This document shows positions 39,340 through 47,464 of a stretch of DNA of 64,000 nt, one piece after another. The DNA is from Candidatus Binatia bacterium (GTDB lineage Bacteria > Desulfobacterota > Binatia > HRBIN30), in assembly GCA_937925685.1 (NCBI GenBank), contig CALAMI010000010.1, positions 310,001 through 374,000 of the forward strand. The letters are read 5' to 3'. The number at the start of each line of letters is the position of its first letter. Within the stretch, counting starts at the first letter, position 1. Made by a program: the position numbers and the translations under genes. The notes below the pieces were generated by a model. That model was not told the origin of the DNA and ran no database searches. It worked only from the letters and a program-made list of their open reading frames with translations.

Positions 39340-40626
39340 ATGGTATGGCCCGACAGCCCAGCGGAGTTCAGCCGGTTGCTTGCCACCCTACGCTGGGCGG
39401 CGGAACATAGCCCGTATTATCAACGCACGTTTGCATCAGCCGACGTGCACGTAGACGATATTCGTGATTATGAGGCATTTCGCCAGAGGGTACCCATTCT
39501 TCGCAAGGGAGAACTAGTCGCAAACCAACGGCTCCATCCCCCGTTTGGCGAATTTCTCACCGTTCCCAGAGACCGTTTTGGTAGCCTACATACATCGCCG
39601 GGACCGATTTTTCTGCCGCGCCTGCCCGAGGAAAATCAGGGCATAGAGACGCTCCGCCAAGCCATTCACACCATGGGGATTAGGCCCGGCGAGGTGGTCC
39701 ACGTGACGTTGTCGTACCACATCATGCCCGGAGGGTTACGCCTTCACCGTGCCTTTGAAGCTGCAGGCTGCCTGGTCATCAACGGCGGCACCGGCTCGAG
39801 CCGATTGCAAGTCGAGCTTGCTCGTGCCTGGCAAGCGACGGTGTACGCCGGCACTCCGAGTTTTCTTGCTCATCTCCTCGACACTGCCCGCTCCATGAAT
39901 TTGGATCCGCGACGCGACTTATTCTATCGCGTTGGCTTTTCTACCGCGGAGAAGCTCACGCCCCAGTTGCGGCACGAGCTGGAAAGCGCCCTTGGGATCG
40001 AGTTATTCGACCACTGCGGGGAGGCACAGATTGGGCCACTTGCCGGAGAGTGCCGCGTGCATGAAGGAATGCACTTGCATGCCCGGGATTTGTTCTGCGA
40101 GTTTTTGGACCCCGCCGCGCACCAGCCAGCCGAACCTGGCCAGGTCGGCGAGCTCGTGGCAACTCAACTCGGGCGGCGGGCGCTTCCGCTGATCCGCTAC
40201 GCTCCCGGCGACGCTTTCGAAATTCTTCCCGGGGCCTGCCCTTGTGGGCATCCTGCTCCACGAGTCCGATTCGTGGGGCAAGTGGGAGCAATTCGCAAGA
40301 TCAAAGGCGTGCTCGTCCATCCCCAACAAGTCCATGAAGCGCTGCGGCAGTTCCCCGAGGTGCGGCGGTTCGAAATCGTTATCGACCAGGCTCCGGGCGA
40401 ACGCTATGAGCGGGTGCGATTACGCCTCGGAACCGCCTCGCCCGAAGCAGCCTCGGCCCGCCTGGCAGCCGCCATCGCCACTGCGGTCCAATCCGCCGTG
40501 CTGCTAAAGATGGAGATCGAGTTTGTGCATGAGGGGGAAATTCCTGAGGAAGCGGGTCTTCCCCCGTACGTCACGACGATCCGCGACCTCCGTCCCGGCA
40601 AGAGTGTCTCTGCCCAACGGGAATGA
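39340..40626 (+). CDS. PaaK-like protein with lost ATP-binding loop
   Basis: 428 residues with the phenylacetate-CoA ligase layout: N-terminal HSPYYQRTFASA, middle YHIMPGGLRLHRAFEAAGC, HCGEAQIGPLAGECRVHEGMHLHA, LIRYAPGDAFEIL, PCPCG-like CPCGHPAPRVRFVGQVG (zinc-like Cys and acyl-binding region), and a C-terminal domain. Where active PaaK enzymes have an SSGTTGKPT phosphate loop, this one reads TSPGPIFLPRL (residues 85-95). It is unlikely to bind ATP in the usual way, so a partner or scaffold role is plausible. Followed 19 bases later by an intact paralogue. Confidence 0.75.
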   Translation: MVWPDSPAEFSRLLATLRWAAEHSPYYQRTFASADVHVDDIRDYEAFRQRVPILRKGELVANQRLHPPFGEFLTVPRDRFGSLHTSPGPIFLPRLPEENQGIETLRQAIHTMGIRPGEVVHVTLSYHIMPGGLRLHRAFEAAGCLVINGGTGSSRLQVELARAWQATVYAGTPSFLAHLLDTARSMNLDPRRDLFYRVGFSTAEKLTPQLRHELESALGIELFDHCGEAQIGPLAGECRVHEGMHLHARDLFCEFLDPAAHQPAEPGQVGELVATQLGRRALPLIRYAPGDAFEILPGACPCGHPAPRVRFVGQVGAIRKIKGVLVHPQQVHEALRQFPEVRRFEIVIDQAPGERYERVRLRLGTASPEAASARLAAAIATAVQSAVLLKMEIEFVHEGEIPEEAGLPPYVTTIRDLRPGKSVSAQRE

Positions 40627-40645
40627 AGATTTTAGAAGTGCGGAC

Positions 40646-41968
40646 ATGATTGCCTCTGACACCGAGCGGTCACACCGACGGCATTCTCCTTTCTACGAAC
40701 CGAAGATTCAAACCCTCCCACGTGAGCAATTGACCCAACTCCAGTGGCAACGCTTACTGCGGCAGTGGCAACGGATCTGGGATACGCCCATCCCATTCTT
40801 CAAGAGAAAGTTGGAAAGAGCCGGGGTAACACGCGGCGACTTACGCTCGCTCAGCGATCTTTCACTGCTCCCCGCCACCACCAAAGGAGAGCTTCGCGAC
40901 AGTGAAGCCGAGCATCCGCCGTTTGGCGATTACCGCGGCGCACCCCCTGAGCGCGCGGTCCGTTTGGGTGCATCCACAGGCACCAGTGGTCGACCAACGT
41001 TTATCTTATGGACGCCGAAAGACCTAGAAGTGGACTACCGTGCCTCTTTTCGCGCCAGATGGCGCTGGGGTATCCGCCCAGGAATGTGTTTGGCAAATGC
41101 GCATCCCTTTGGGATCAACGCTGGTGGCTGGCATTTTAGCCACGGAATCGAAGGATTGGGGATCCTCAATGTACCTAGCGGCCCACCTGGCTCGGAAGAA
41201 GAAATTCGCGACGTTCTCGAAGTTTGGCGCCGCTTACGCCCGGACACCTACCGCTTATTCGGTAACGTAGCGACGCGCTTCGTCGAGGTGGCTGAGGCGT
41301 ACGGGCTAGATCCAGCCCGAGACCTGAATTTAACGCTACCCGGCGATCACCCCCGAGAACAGTACGCCATGGTCAGCAGCGGTCTCGAGGCCCTCCCTCT
41401 ACTCGGTAGCGCATGTGAGGAACGCGATGGGGCGCACGTGGCGGAGGACTTGGCGATCGTCGAGGTAGTAAACTCTGAAACCGGGCGGCTCTGCGGCCAC
41501 AATGAACGCGGTAACCTGGTGGTCACGGTATTAGAGAAAGACAACTTTTTGTTTCGCTACGACCTCGAAGACATTGTCCGCTGGAACGAACGCCCCTGCC
41601 CGTGCGGGGAGACACATCGACGACTGTTTTACGAAGGGCGTGCTCGGGATATCGTAAAAGTAGAGGGCAAAGCCTTGCTCCCGATCGATGTCGCGCTCGT
41701 TCTGTACGAGTTTCCCGAGATCTCTACGCCCTCGGCGGAGTACCAGATCTTGCGACCAAGCCCTCCACTGCAGTCACTGCACATCCAAGTAGAATGCCCG
41801 TCATCTCTGGACACCGTCACGCTTGCCGAAAGGCTTTCCGAGCGCTTCCGCGCTTGCCATGGCATTGATACCACGTGGTCCTTTGTCCCTCGCGGAGTAG
41901 TCCCGCGCTTTGCTTATAAGGCAACACGGGTCGTGGATGTTCCCGCCGCTCAACTCGCGGCTAAGTGA
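40646..41968 (+). CDS. PaaK-like acyl-CoA ligase
   Basis: About 440 residues. Here the loop is intact: ASTGTSGRPTF (residues 109-119). Other features are SFRARWRWGIRPGM, the Gly/Trp-rich HPFGINAGGWHFSHGIEGLG, LFRYDLEDIVRWNERPCPCGETHRRLFYEGRARD and the C-terminal mini-domain with VPRFAYKATRV. It probably adenylates an aryl or fatty acid and transfers it to CoA. ATG 40646 follows the previous stop by 19 bases; an in-frame upstream start would overlap the partner. Substrate unknown. Confidence 0.78.
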   Translation: MIASDTERSHRRHSPFYEPKIQTLPREQLTQLQWQRLLRQWQRIWDTPIPFFKRKLERAGVTRGDLRSLSDLSLLPATTKGELRDSEAEHPPFGDYRGAPPERAVRLGASTGTSGRPTFILWTPKDLEVDYRASFRARWRWGIRPGMCLANAHPFGINAGGWHFSHGIEGLGILNVPSGPPGSEEEIRDVLEVWRRLRPDTYRLFGNVATRFVEVAEAYGLDPARDLNLTLPGDHPREQYAMVSSGLEALPLLGSACEERDGAHVAEDLAIVEVVNSETGRLCGHNERGNLVVTVLEKDNFLFRYDLEDIVRWNERPCPCGETHRRLFYEGRARDIVKVEGKALLPIDVALVLYEFPEISTPSAEYQILRPSPPLQSLHIQVECPSSLDTVTLAERLSERFRACHGIDTTWSFVPRGVVPRFAYKATRVVDVPAAQLAAK

Positions 41969-42066
41969 ATGGTCGCCTGCGGCCATCTTGCCGGACCCCG
42001 GCGGCGGCCAGAAGTCCCGAGTCCCCCTCGGATCGGCCCAGATGGGAAACCGCCTGCGCGCAAGCG

Positions 42067-42912
42067 TCACAGGCACAGGTGGTTCAAAAAATCTTCCACC
42101 GACTCATTAAACTTTTCTGGCCGCTCGAAATAAGCTGAGTGACCAGCTTGTGGAATGGTAACCAGCGTTGCATTGCGGAAGTACGTCGCGGCAACCTGGC
42201 CCACCTCGACGGGAATCACCTCGTCTTCTTCACCCCAGATGAACAGCACGGGACACGACACGCGACCAACCTCCTCTGGGGTGGGACTGCCTGCCGTAGC
42301 AAGCAACTCGGCCAACTCATCCAGCGAGTGTTCAGAATTGAGCCCCGCAATCTGCATATAGAGGAAATATTTTGCCGGTTGCTCCCGTGTCATCCGTGCA
42401 CCGGCTGCTGGGTGGTAGGTGTAGGTGTCTGCGCGGAGTCGTTGGAACGCCGTTGCCCATGCATGCGAGACAGCCTCTGAGGTGAGCCCTCCGTGGGTGT
42501 CCGCGAGCACGAGCGCTTGCACCCTTGTGGGGTGTTGCACCGCGAATCCCAAGCTTGTCCAACCGCCCATCGACTGTCCGATCAACACCGCCGCTTCGAT
42601 GCCGAGGTGGTCGAGGAGCGTCTGTAGATCGCTAACGAAAGCCGCTCCGCCTGGGCTGTCGTCGCCCTCGGCAGACAAGCCGAAGCCACGGTGATCGAAC
42701 GTGACACATGTGTAGCGACGCACGAAGTGGGGGATTTGTTGCCACCAGGACAAGTGGTTGCCCCCGGCCCCGTGAGCCCATACGAGGACCGGCGCCTCGC
42801 CAAGAGGGGGACCATGAACCTCGTAGTACAATCGCGCATGGCGGTGCGAAAAGAACGGCACGACCTTTCCATACCTAAGGTTCTCCTCGCCGTGCAACGG
42901 GTAAAACCTCAT
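42067..42912 (-). CDS. Alpha/beta hydrolase
   Basis: 281 residues with all parts of the fold: oxyanion region WAHGAGGNHLSW, nucleophile elbow GQSMGGW, acid Asp in WGEEDEVIP, and His in QAGHSAYFERPEKF. Related to esterases, haloperoxidase-like and C-C hydrolases; the substrate cannot be given. No signal peptide. It is convergent with the PaaK pair, ending ~100 bases from it. Confidence 0.85.
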   Translation of the reverse strand: MRFYPLHGEENLRYGKVVPFFSHRHARLYYEVHGPPLGEAPVLVWAHGAGGNHLSWWQQIPHFVRRYTCVTFDHRGFGLSAEGDDSPGGAAFVSDLQTLLDHLGIEAAVLIGQSMGGWTSLGFAVQHPTRVQALVLADTHGGLTSEAVSHAWATAFQRLRADTYTYHPAAGARMTREQPAKYFLYMQIAGLNSEHSLDELAELLATAGSPTPEEVGRVSCPVLFIWGEEDEVIPVEVGQVAATYFRNATLVTIPQAGHSAYFERPEKFNESVEDFLNHLCL

Positions 42913-43531
42913 GGGCCCCGTTCAGAAACCAAACCCGAGTGAGATCGAGCCCAACCACCAAAACTCTGAGGAGCAGCGGGCAGCCCACCGGTGCGGTGAT
43001 TGACGAAGATCTTCCGACCGCAGGCCTAGGACCAAGAATCAGCAAGCTTAGTGGCCACCTGACCCGCCCTGACATTCACAGGATAACGCTTGCACCGCCT
43101 TCTCTCCTCCACGTTCTAGAAATCGCAATACGCGTGCTGTCCGCGTCGTGCCATCGGCAGCCTTGGACGTGGCTTCGATCTAGGCGCTCGACAGGGGAAA
43201 CTACCCGACGTCGCCAGCTAACTCACGATGAGATGCGCCGCCAACGGAAAACCCATGCCTGTCGCCTATAGCAACGTTGTTGCTGCGTACGCCCTGTGCT
43301 CGGAAGCGGTTCGCCGCCTCTTCATCCCGTGCGAGACGAGAGAGAACCAGGTCTCTTGCGGGTTCTCTCAAAGGCTCGCCCCGTGGACGCTTCCAAGAAA
43401 GTTGCAGCTCTCGCCAGCCTCTGCCCCGTGGGCCATCGGCACCTACTCCGGCGCCTGCGCCAGCGGACAAGCACCGTTGCCACCCTGCTTCATTGCGCTG
43501 ATCCTACGATTGTGACAACCAGCATCCAGCG
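42913..43531. other. Intergenic region with alternative hairpins
   Basis: No supported gene. A 9-bp inverted repeat, GAGAGAACC (43340-43348) with GGTTCTCTC (43361-43369), is mutually exclusive with a 5-bp repeat GAGAC (43333-43337) with GTCTC (43351-43355). The RDD gene starts 160 bases further on. No T-run follows, so attenuation is only a possibility. Confidence 0.4.
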
Positions 43532-44596
43532 ATGGCTCTCACTCCGCAAGTAAGTCCTGCCACCCAGCATGTTCCCGCAATGGTGGTGGCTCAACCCTTT
43601 GCCCCAACGATCCGGCGCCTGGCGGCTGCCCTCATTGATCTCGCCCTACTCTGGTTCGTCACGGAGCTACTCGCCGCTTTCTACGAGGAGGAATTTATCG
43701 CCCTAGGCCGCGGTGGCAGGTTCATTGGTGCCCTTTTCTTCCTTGCTTACATCGGGGGGCAAAACAGTACGTTTACGAATGGGAGGACGTTCGGGAAGAG
43801 AATCTGCGGCTTGCGTGCGGTCACCCTGAAGGGAGAAGCCCTCACGCTGGAACGAAGCATTGCCCGCGCGGCACTTGTTCTGATTCCCTTCATGACCCAG
43901 GGGATTTTTGCGTTTCCCGTGGATCGCCTGTCTGCCCTGGCACTCCATGTGTCGCTCGCCCTGGCAAGTGTGGGCTACGGGGCCATTCTCGTTGCCAGCT
44001 ATATCTTCAGCGGACGCGGCGGCCAGGCGATTCACGACCGGCTGATGGGAACCGTCGTCGTCCTGCAAGAGGAGAACATCCTGGATCCGCTAAAGCCTTC
44101 CCCCCAATATGTCTGGCGTCGCGCCGCCGCACTGGTCTGGCTCACCCTGTGTGGAGCCGTAGCAGGTGCTCAATGGTGGTGGTGGGGGGGCTCCCGATGG
44201 AACGATATCGTAGCATTCCGCTCGCCTCTTCTCGCTCTCGAGGGGGTTCAGCGCGCGGACATATTCATGGGAAGCTTTTATTTCCGCAACTCAGCCGGAG
44301 GCCGCGAACACACGAAGTACTTAGAGGTACGGGTATTCTTCCACCATAAGCTAGAGGACTTCGAGCGTGAAAGCGCGCGCATTGCCACTGTGCTGTTTGA
44401 TTCCGCTAACCCTACCGCGTTCGATGCGATCAGGATTACGGTCGGCTATGAATTCGACTTGTTGCTGGCCCGCCGGCGCTGGCAACAATCGTGGGTGCGC
44501 ACGCCCTCCGCTTGGCGTGACTTTCTACTCGCACGGGAGAGCCAGTCGCAAGCCCAACATAATTTCAGGCTAAGCCATAAAGCTTTACCGCGTTGA
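43532..44596 (+). CDS. RDD-family membrane protein with extra C-terminal domain
   Basis: 354 residues. RDD domain at ~25-180: RRLAAALIDLALLWF (first membrane segment with the Arg-Asp pair), GRTFGKRICGLRAVT, then QAIHDRLMGTVVV (the second R/D motif). A fourth hydrophobic segment follows at ~195-215 (AALVWLTLCGAVAG), and then a ~130-residue soluble part not usual for small RDD proteins (RADIFMGSFYFRNSAGGREHTKYLEVRVFF). Function unknown; some relatives are proposed Na+/H+ antiporters. Its 3' end overlaps the convergent amidohydrolase by 32 bases. Confidence 0.72.
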   Translation: MALTPQVSPATQHVPAMVVAQPFAPTIRRLAAALIDLALLWFVTELLAAFYEEEFIALGRGGRFIGALFFLAYIGGQNSTFTNGRTFGKRICGLRAVTLKGEALTLERSIARAALVLIPFMTQGIFAFPVDRLSALALHVSLALASVGYGAILVASYIFSGRGGQAIHDRLMGTVVVLQEENILDPLKPSPQYVWRRAAALVWLTLCGAVAGAQWWWWGGSRWNDIVAFRSPLLALEGVQRADIFMGSFYFRNSAGGREHTKYLEVRVFFHHKLEDFERESARIATVLFDSANPTAFDAIRITVGYEFDLLLARRRWQQSWVRTPSAWRDFLLARESQSQAQHNFRLSHKALPR

Positions 44597-45686
44597 GGGC
44601 GCACATTTTGCGCCTTTCCTCCTCCGGTACGCCTCGAAACATTTCTTCCACGACCCGCCGTGTCTCTGGCCAATCGCACCCATGGTGAGGATAATCTGTC
44701 GACCACATCATGTTGTCGACGCCAATATCATAGCGGTTTCGCACGGCGTAGTGGTCGATCATGAAGGCGATTCGCCAGTTTCTACGAAAGTAAACTGAAG
44801 GCGGGTGTTTGAGTTTCACCGGCAACCACGAGCGATTCCGCCACCAGCGGTCGTCCATCTGCTCCAAGATGTAGGGCACCCAACCGGCGCCCGTCTCTAC
44901 CGCGACCCAAATCAGGTCAGGAAATCGATCGTGAACCCCCGAACTGATAATCTCGGGCATGTCGACTATCATGCTAGCGGCGCCCACGGTGGCAAGCCCG
45001 GTCAGGTCATCCCCCCGAACCCCTTTGGGCTTTGGCCTTTGCACTTGCCGCATGACTCTAACGTGGAAGTGGACCGGGACGCCCAGCGCCTGGCATGCGT
45101 CCCAAAACAGATCGTCCTCGGGTCGAATCGTTGGGCCAACGCTTGGCATGGTGTTCAGCCATACGCCTCTCATCCCAAGCTTGAGACAACGTTCCATTTC
45201 CCGGATGCAATGTTCCACGCCGAGTGCTGGCATGCAGGCAAGGCCGATAAATCGGTCCGGTGCTACCTTAACGAACTCTTCTGCGAGCCAATTGTTGTAC
45301 GCTTGCACCCCTGCCATTTGAAATTCTGGGTCGGGGTCGGAGAAAAAGTGGCTCATCATACGCGCCGAGCCGTAAAGCACCTCAGCGTCGATTCCATCAA
45401 TGTCCTGCTCTTGAATCCGAGGCACGGCATGGAAGTTCCCTTGATTTGCCTCGGAAAATTTCACTCCGGTCCAGCGAATGTCTTCGTGCTTTCGGCCGGC
45501 CGACGCGTATATGCCGATCGGCGCTGGTGGGATGTCCGGTGCAAATTGCCACGCCTCGCCGCCATCTCCATCGGGCACGACTTTCGGGGCCTTTTCGTGA
45601 AATTTCTTCGGCATGTAGTCCGTCCAGATGTGCGGCGGCTCGAGGATATGGGAGTCTGCCGAAATCAGCCGATATTCCCGCTTCAT
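44565..45686 (-). CDS. Amidohydrolase-2 family protein
   Basis: 373-residue TIM-barrel metal-dependent hydrolase or decarboxylase. SADSHILEPP (first metal motif, D-x-H), FHVRVMRQ (middle His), LIWVAVETGAGWVPYILEQMDDRW, and MWSTDYPHHGCDWPETR with the C-terminal metal Asp region are typical of the ACMS-decarboxylase-like group. This type is common in degradation gene clusters. ATG with a GAGG site. A palindrome like the TetR sites lies 47-60 bases upstream. Substrate unknown; also common as a large paralogous family. Confidence 0.85.
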   Translation of the reverse strand: MKREYRLISADSHILEPPHIWTDYMPKKFHEKAPKVVPDGDGGEAWQFAPDIPPAPIGIYASAGRKHEDIRWTGVKFSEANQGNFHAVPRIQEQDIDGIDAEVLYGSARMMSHFFSDPDPEFQMAGVQAYNNWLAEEFVKVAPDRFIGLACMPALGVEHCIREMERCLKLGMRGVWLNTMPSVGPTIRPEDDLFWDACQALGVPVHFHVRVMRQVQRPKPKGVRGDDLTGLATVGAASMIVDMPEIISSGVHDRFPDLIWVAVETGAGWVPYILEQMDDRWWRNRSWLPVKLKHPPSVYFRRNWRIAFMIDHYAVRNRYDIGVDNMMWSTDYPHHGCDWPETRRVVEEMFRGVPEEERRKMCALNAVKLYGLA

Positions 45687-45732
45687 GCTCTTGCCTCCTC
45701 GCTTTGGCCAGTCCGGCCAAAACCAGCTTCCG

Positions 45733-45746
45733 AACTAACGATCGTT
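45733..45746. promoter_or_regulatory. Possible TetR-type operator
   Basis: AACTAACGATCGTT, one mismatch from the AACnAACGTTnGTT pattern at 30104-30117 and 46732-46745, between the divergent amidohydrolase and crotonase-like genes. The match is weaker (10 of 14 symmetric) and no -35 box abuts it. Confidence 0.4.
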
Positions 45747-45949
45747 CATATCCGGAAACGGCCAGTATGGCAATAGCTTGTAAGGCACAGAACGCCCACG
45801 GTGTCCCCGTGGTGCAGCGGAGCCCGCTCTCTTCCCCGGGGTACATTCCGCCTTCGACGCACAACCTCACCGCCCCCCTCTAGTGCCCATCCTGGCTCTG
45901 GTACTTTGCCGAAACAACAGGTAGAGGCTTGGGAAACGGAGGCAGCGTT

Positions 45950-46729
45950 ATGATGCGTCAGCCGCTGGACTTAGGGAGTCAGTACTTACGTGCATCCGTG
46001 TGCGACGGTGTGTTGCGCGTCACCATCGCTCGTCCCGCACGTCGTAACGCACTCACGGTGGAAATGTATCATGGGCTTAAGCGGGCTGCGGTCCTGGCGG
46101 AGAAATCGCGAGAAATATCCATCCTACTGATCACCGGCACCGAAGGGGTTTTCTGCGTCGGGGGGGAGATGGCGGAGCGTCACGAGGGCACCGTGCGGGC
46201 CGATCGGGAGACGGACCGTTTCGATCTATTACCTTTTGCCGAGTTCGAGCGTTGCCCGAAAATGGTTGTTACAGCGGTCAATGGCCTTTGCCATGGTGGC
46301 GGCTTAAACCTCGTGTTGTTCAGCGACCTCAGCATTGCCTCGGATCAAGCCCGCTTCCGTGCTCCCGAGCTTCTCCGTGGCGTCGCCGATTGCTTTCTGG
46401 GGGCTCGCTTGGCGAGCCGCATCGGAGTTGCGCGCGCCAAGGAACTACTGTTCACCGCCCGCGAGATCACTGCTAGCGAAGCACACGCCATCGGACTCAT
46501 CAGCCGCACGGCACCAGCAGAAGCGTTCGACGAGGCGGTCGAGCGCTTGCTGCATGAAGTTCACCAAACCGCCCCCAGGGCGCGAACTTTGCTCAAACGC
46601 GACATAAACCGCCATCTGCCACCAATCGATTATGCAATGTTCGCCGAGTCACTTGCCTCCGAAGAGGTACACGAGGGCTTCGCGGCTTTTGCGGAGAGAC
46701 GCGCACCACGCTGGGTCAAGGGATGTTGA
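45950..46729 (+). CDS. Crotonase-superfamily protein lacking one catalytic Glu
   Basis: Enoyl-CoA hydratase/isomerase fold, ~259 residues: VTIARPARRNALTVEMY, EGVFCVGGEM (oxyanion), NGLCHGGGLNLVLFSDLSIAS and FRAPELLRGVADCFLGARLA. Of the two catalytic Glu of hydratases (E144/E164 in rat numbering), the first is Asn120 here (GGGLN instead of GGGxE) and the second is Glu140. That suggests an isomerase, hydrolase or other crotonase activity rather than hydration. ATG 45950 has GGAGG seven bases upstream. Its stop overlaps the -35 box of the next gene. Confidence 0.78.
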   Translation: MMRQPLDLGSQYLRASVCDGVLRVTIARPARRNALTVEMYHGLKRAAVLAEKSREISILLITGTEGVFCVGGEMAERHEGTVRADRETDRFDLLPFAEFERCPKMVVTAVNGLCHGGGLNLVLFSDLSIASDQARFRAPELLRGVADCFLGARLASRIGVARAKELLFTAREITASEAHAIGLISRTAPAEAFDEAVERLLHEVHQTAPRARTLLKRDINRHLPPIDYAMFAESLASEEVHEGFAAFAERRAPRWVKGC

Positions 46730-46745
46730 CGAACGAACGTTAGTT
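46726..46745 (+). promoter_or_regulatory. Promoter element and palindromic operator before tetR
   Basis: TTGACG (46726-46731, overlapping the crotonase stop) is followed at once by AACGAACGTTAGTT (46732-46745; 12 of 14 bases symmetric) and then by TATACG. The geometry is the same as before the acyl-CoA dehydrogenase. It suggests autoregulation of the TetR repressor. Confidence 0.6.
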
Positions 46746-46759
46746 TTATACGGAGTGCC

Positions 46760-47434
46760 ATGGTGACAAAAATGGCCAGTAAAGTTCGTGGTGCAAAATC
46801 GGTCGTCGAGGCTTCGCAGCCCACGCGCGAACTTATCCTCGACGCTGCCGAGCGGCTCTTTGCTACTCATGGCGTGGATGCAGTGGCCGTGCGCGATCTT
46901 GCGCGGGAACTCGGCTTAACGGCCCCGAGTTTGTACAACCACTTTGCCAGCAAACAAGCGCTCTACGATGCTGTGTTAGAGCGTGGGCTGCGCCCGATTT
47001 TGGATTTGATTCGGGAATCGTGGAAAGGGGGCCAGCTGCGTCCGGAGGAAACCTTGGATCGACTTCTTCGCCACCTCGCGCAGCATCCGCACCTCGCGCA
47101 ACTGCTGCAGCGCGCACTACTTGACGAAAGCAGCGGAGGAGCAGCCACGCTCGCCAAGTGGCTCGGCCCGATGTACCAAGAAGGGGTCCGGGTGCTGGGT
47201 GCGGCCGCTGAAACGGCTGGGTGGGATCGAGAGGAGTTGCCCCATTTAGCGATGGCCTTGTTTGGGATGGTTTTCTCCTATTTCACCAACTTAAATGCTG
47301 TGCGCGCTTTGGCACCACGTCACCAGCCGCTAGCTCCCCGTCAATTAGAGTTGCAGCGGCAGGTGCTAGAAAAAGCAGTTTACCGACTGCTGGGCCCGCA
47401 AAGGATAAGCTCGAAGAAGGGACGTGAACGCTGA
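46760..47434 (+). CDS. TetR-family transcriptional regulator
   Basis: 224 residues. N-terminal TetR DNA-binding domain at ~20-70: RELILDAAERLFATHGVDAVAVRDLARELGLTAPSLYNHFASKQALYDAVL, with the helix-turn-helix SLYNHF typical of the family. The C-terminal ligand domain is unspecific. ATG with GGAG four bases off. A palindrome directly upstream (46732-46745) is probably its own operator, also present before the acyl-CoA dehydrogenase operon. Repression relieved by an acyl-CoA is a plausible reading from the neighbours, not shown. Confidence 0.87.
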   Translation: MVTKMASKVRGAKSVVEASQPTRELILDAAERLFATHGVDAVAVRDLARELGLTAPSLYNHFASKQALYDAVLERGLRPILDLIRESWKGGQLRPEETLDRLLRHLAQHPHLAQLLQRALLDESSGGAATLAKWLGPMYQEGVRVLGAAAETAGWDREELPHLAMALFGMVFSYFTNLNAVRALAPRHQPLAPRQLELQRQVLEKAVYRLLGPQRISSKKGRER

Positions 47435-47464
47435 TCTTTTGCCGCCGACGCACAGGGGAAGGCT

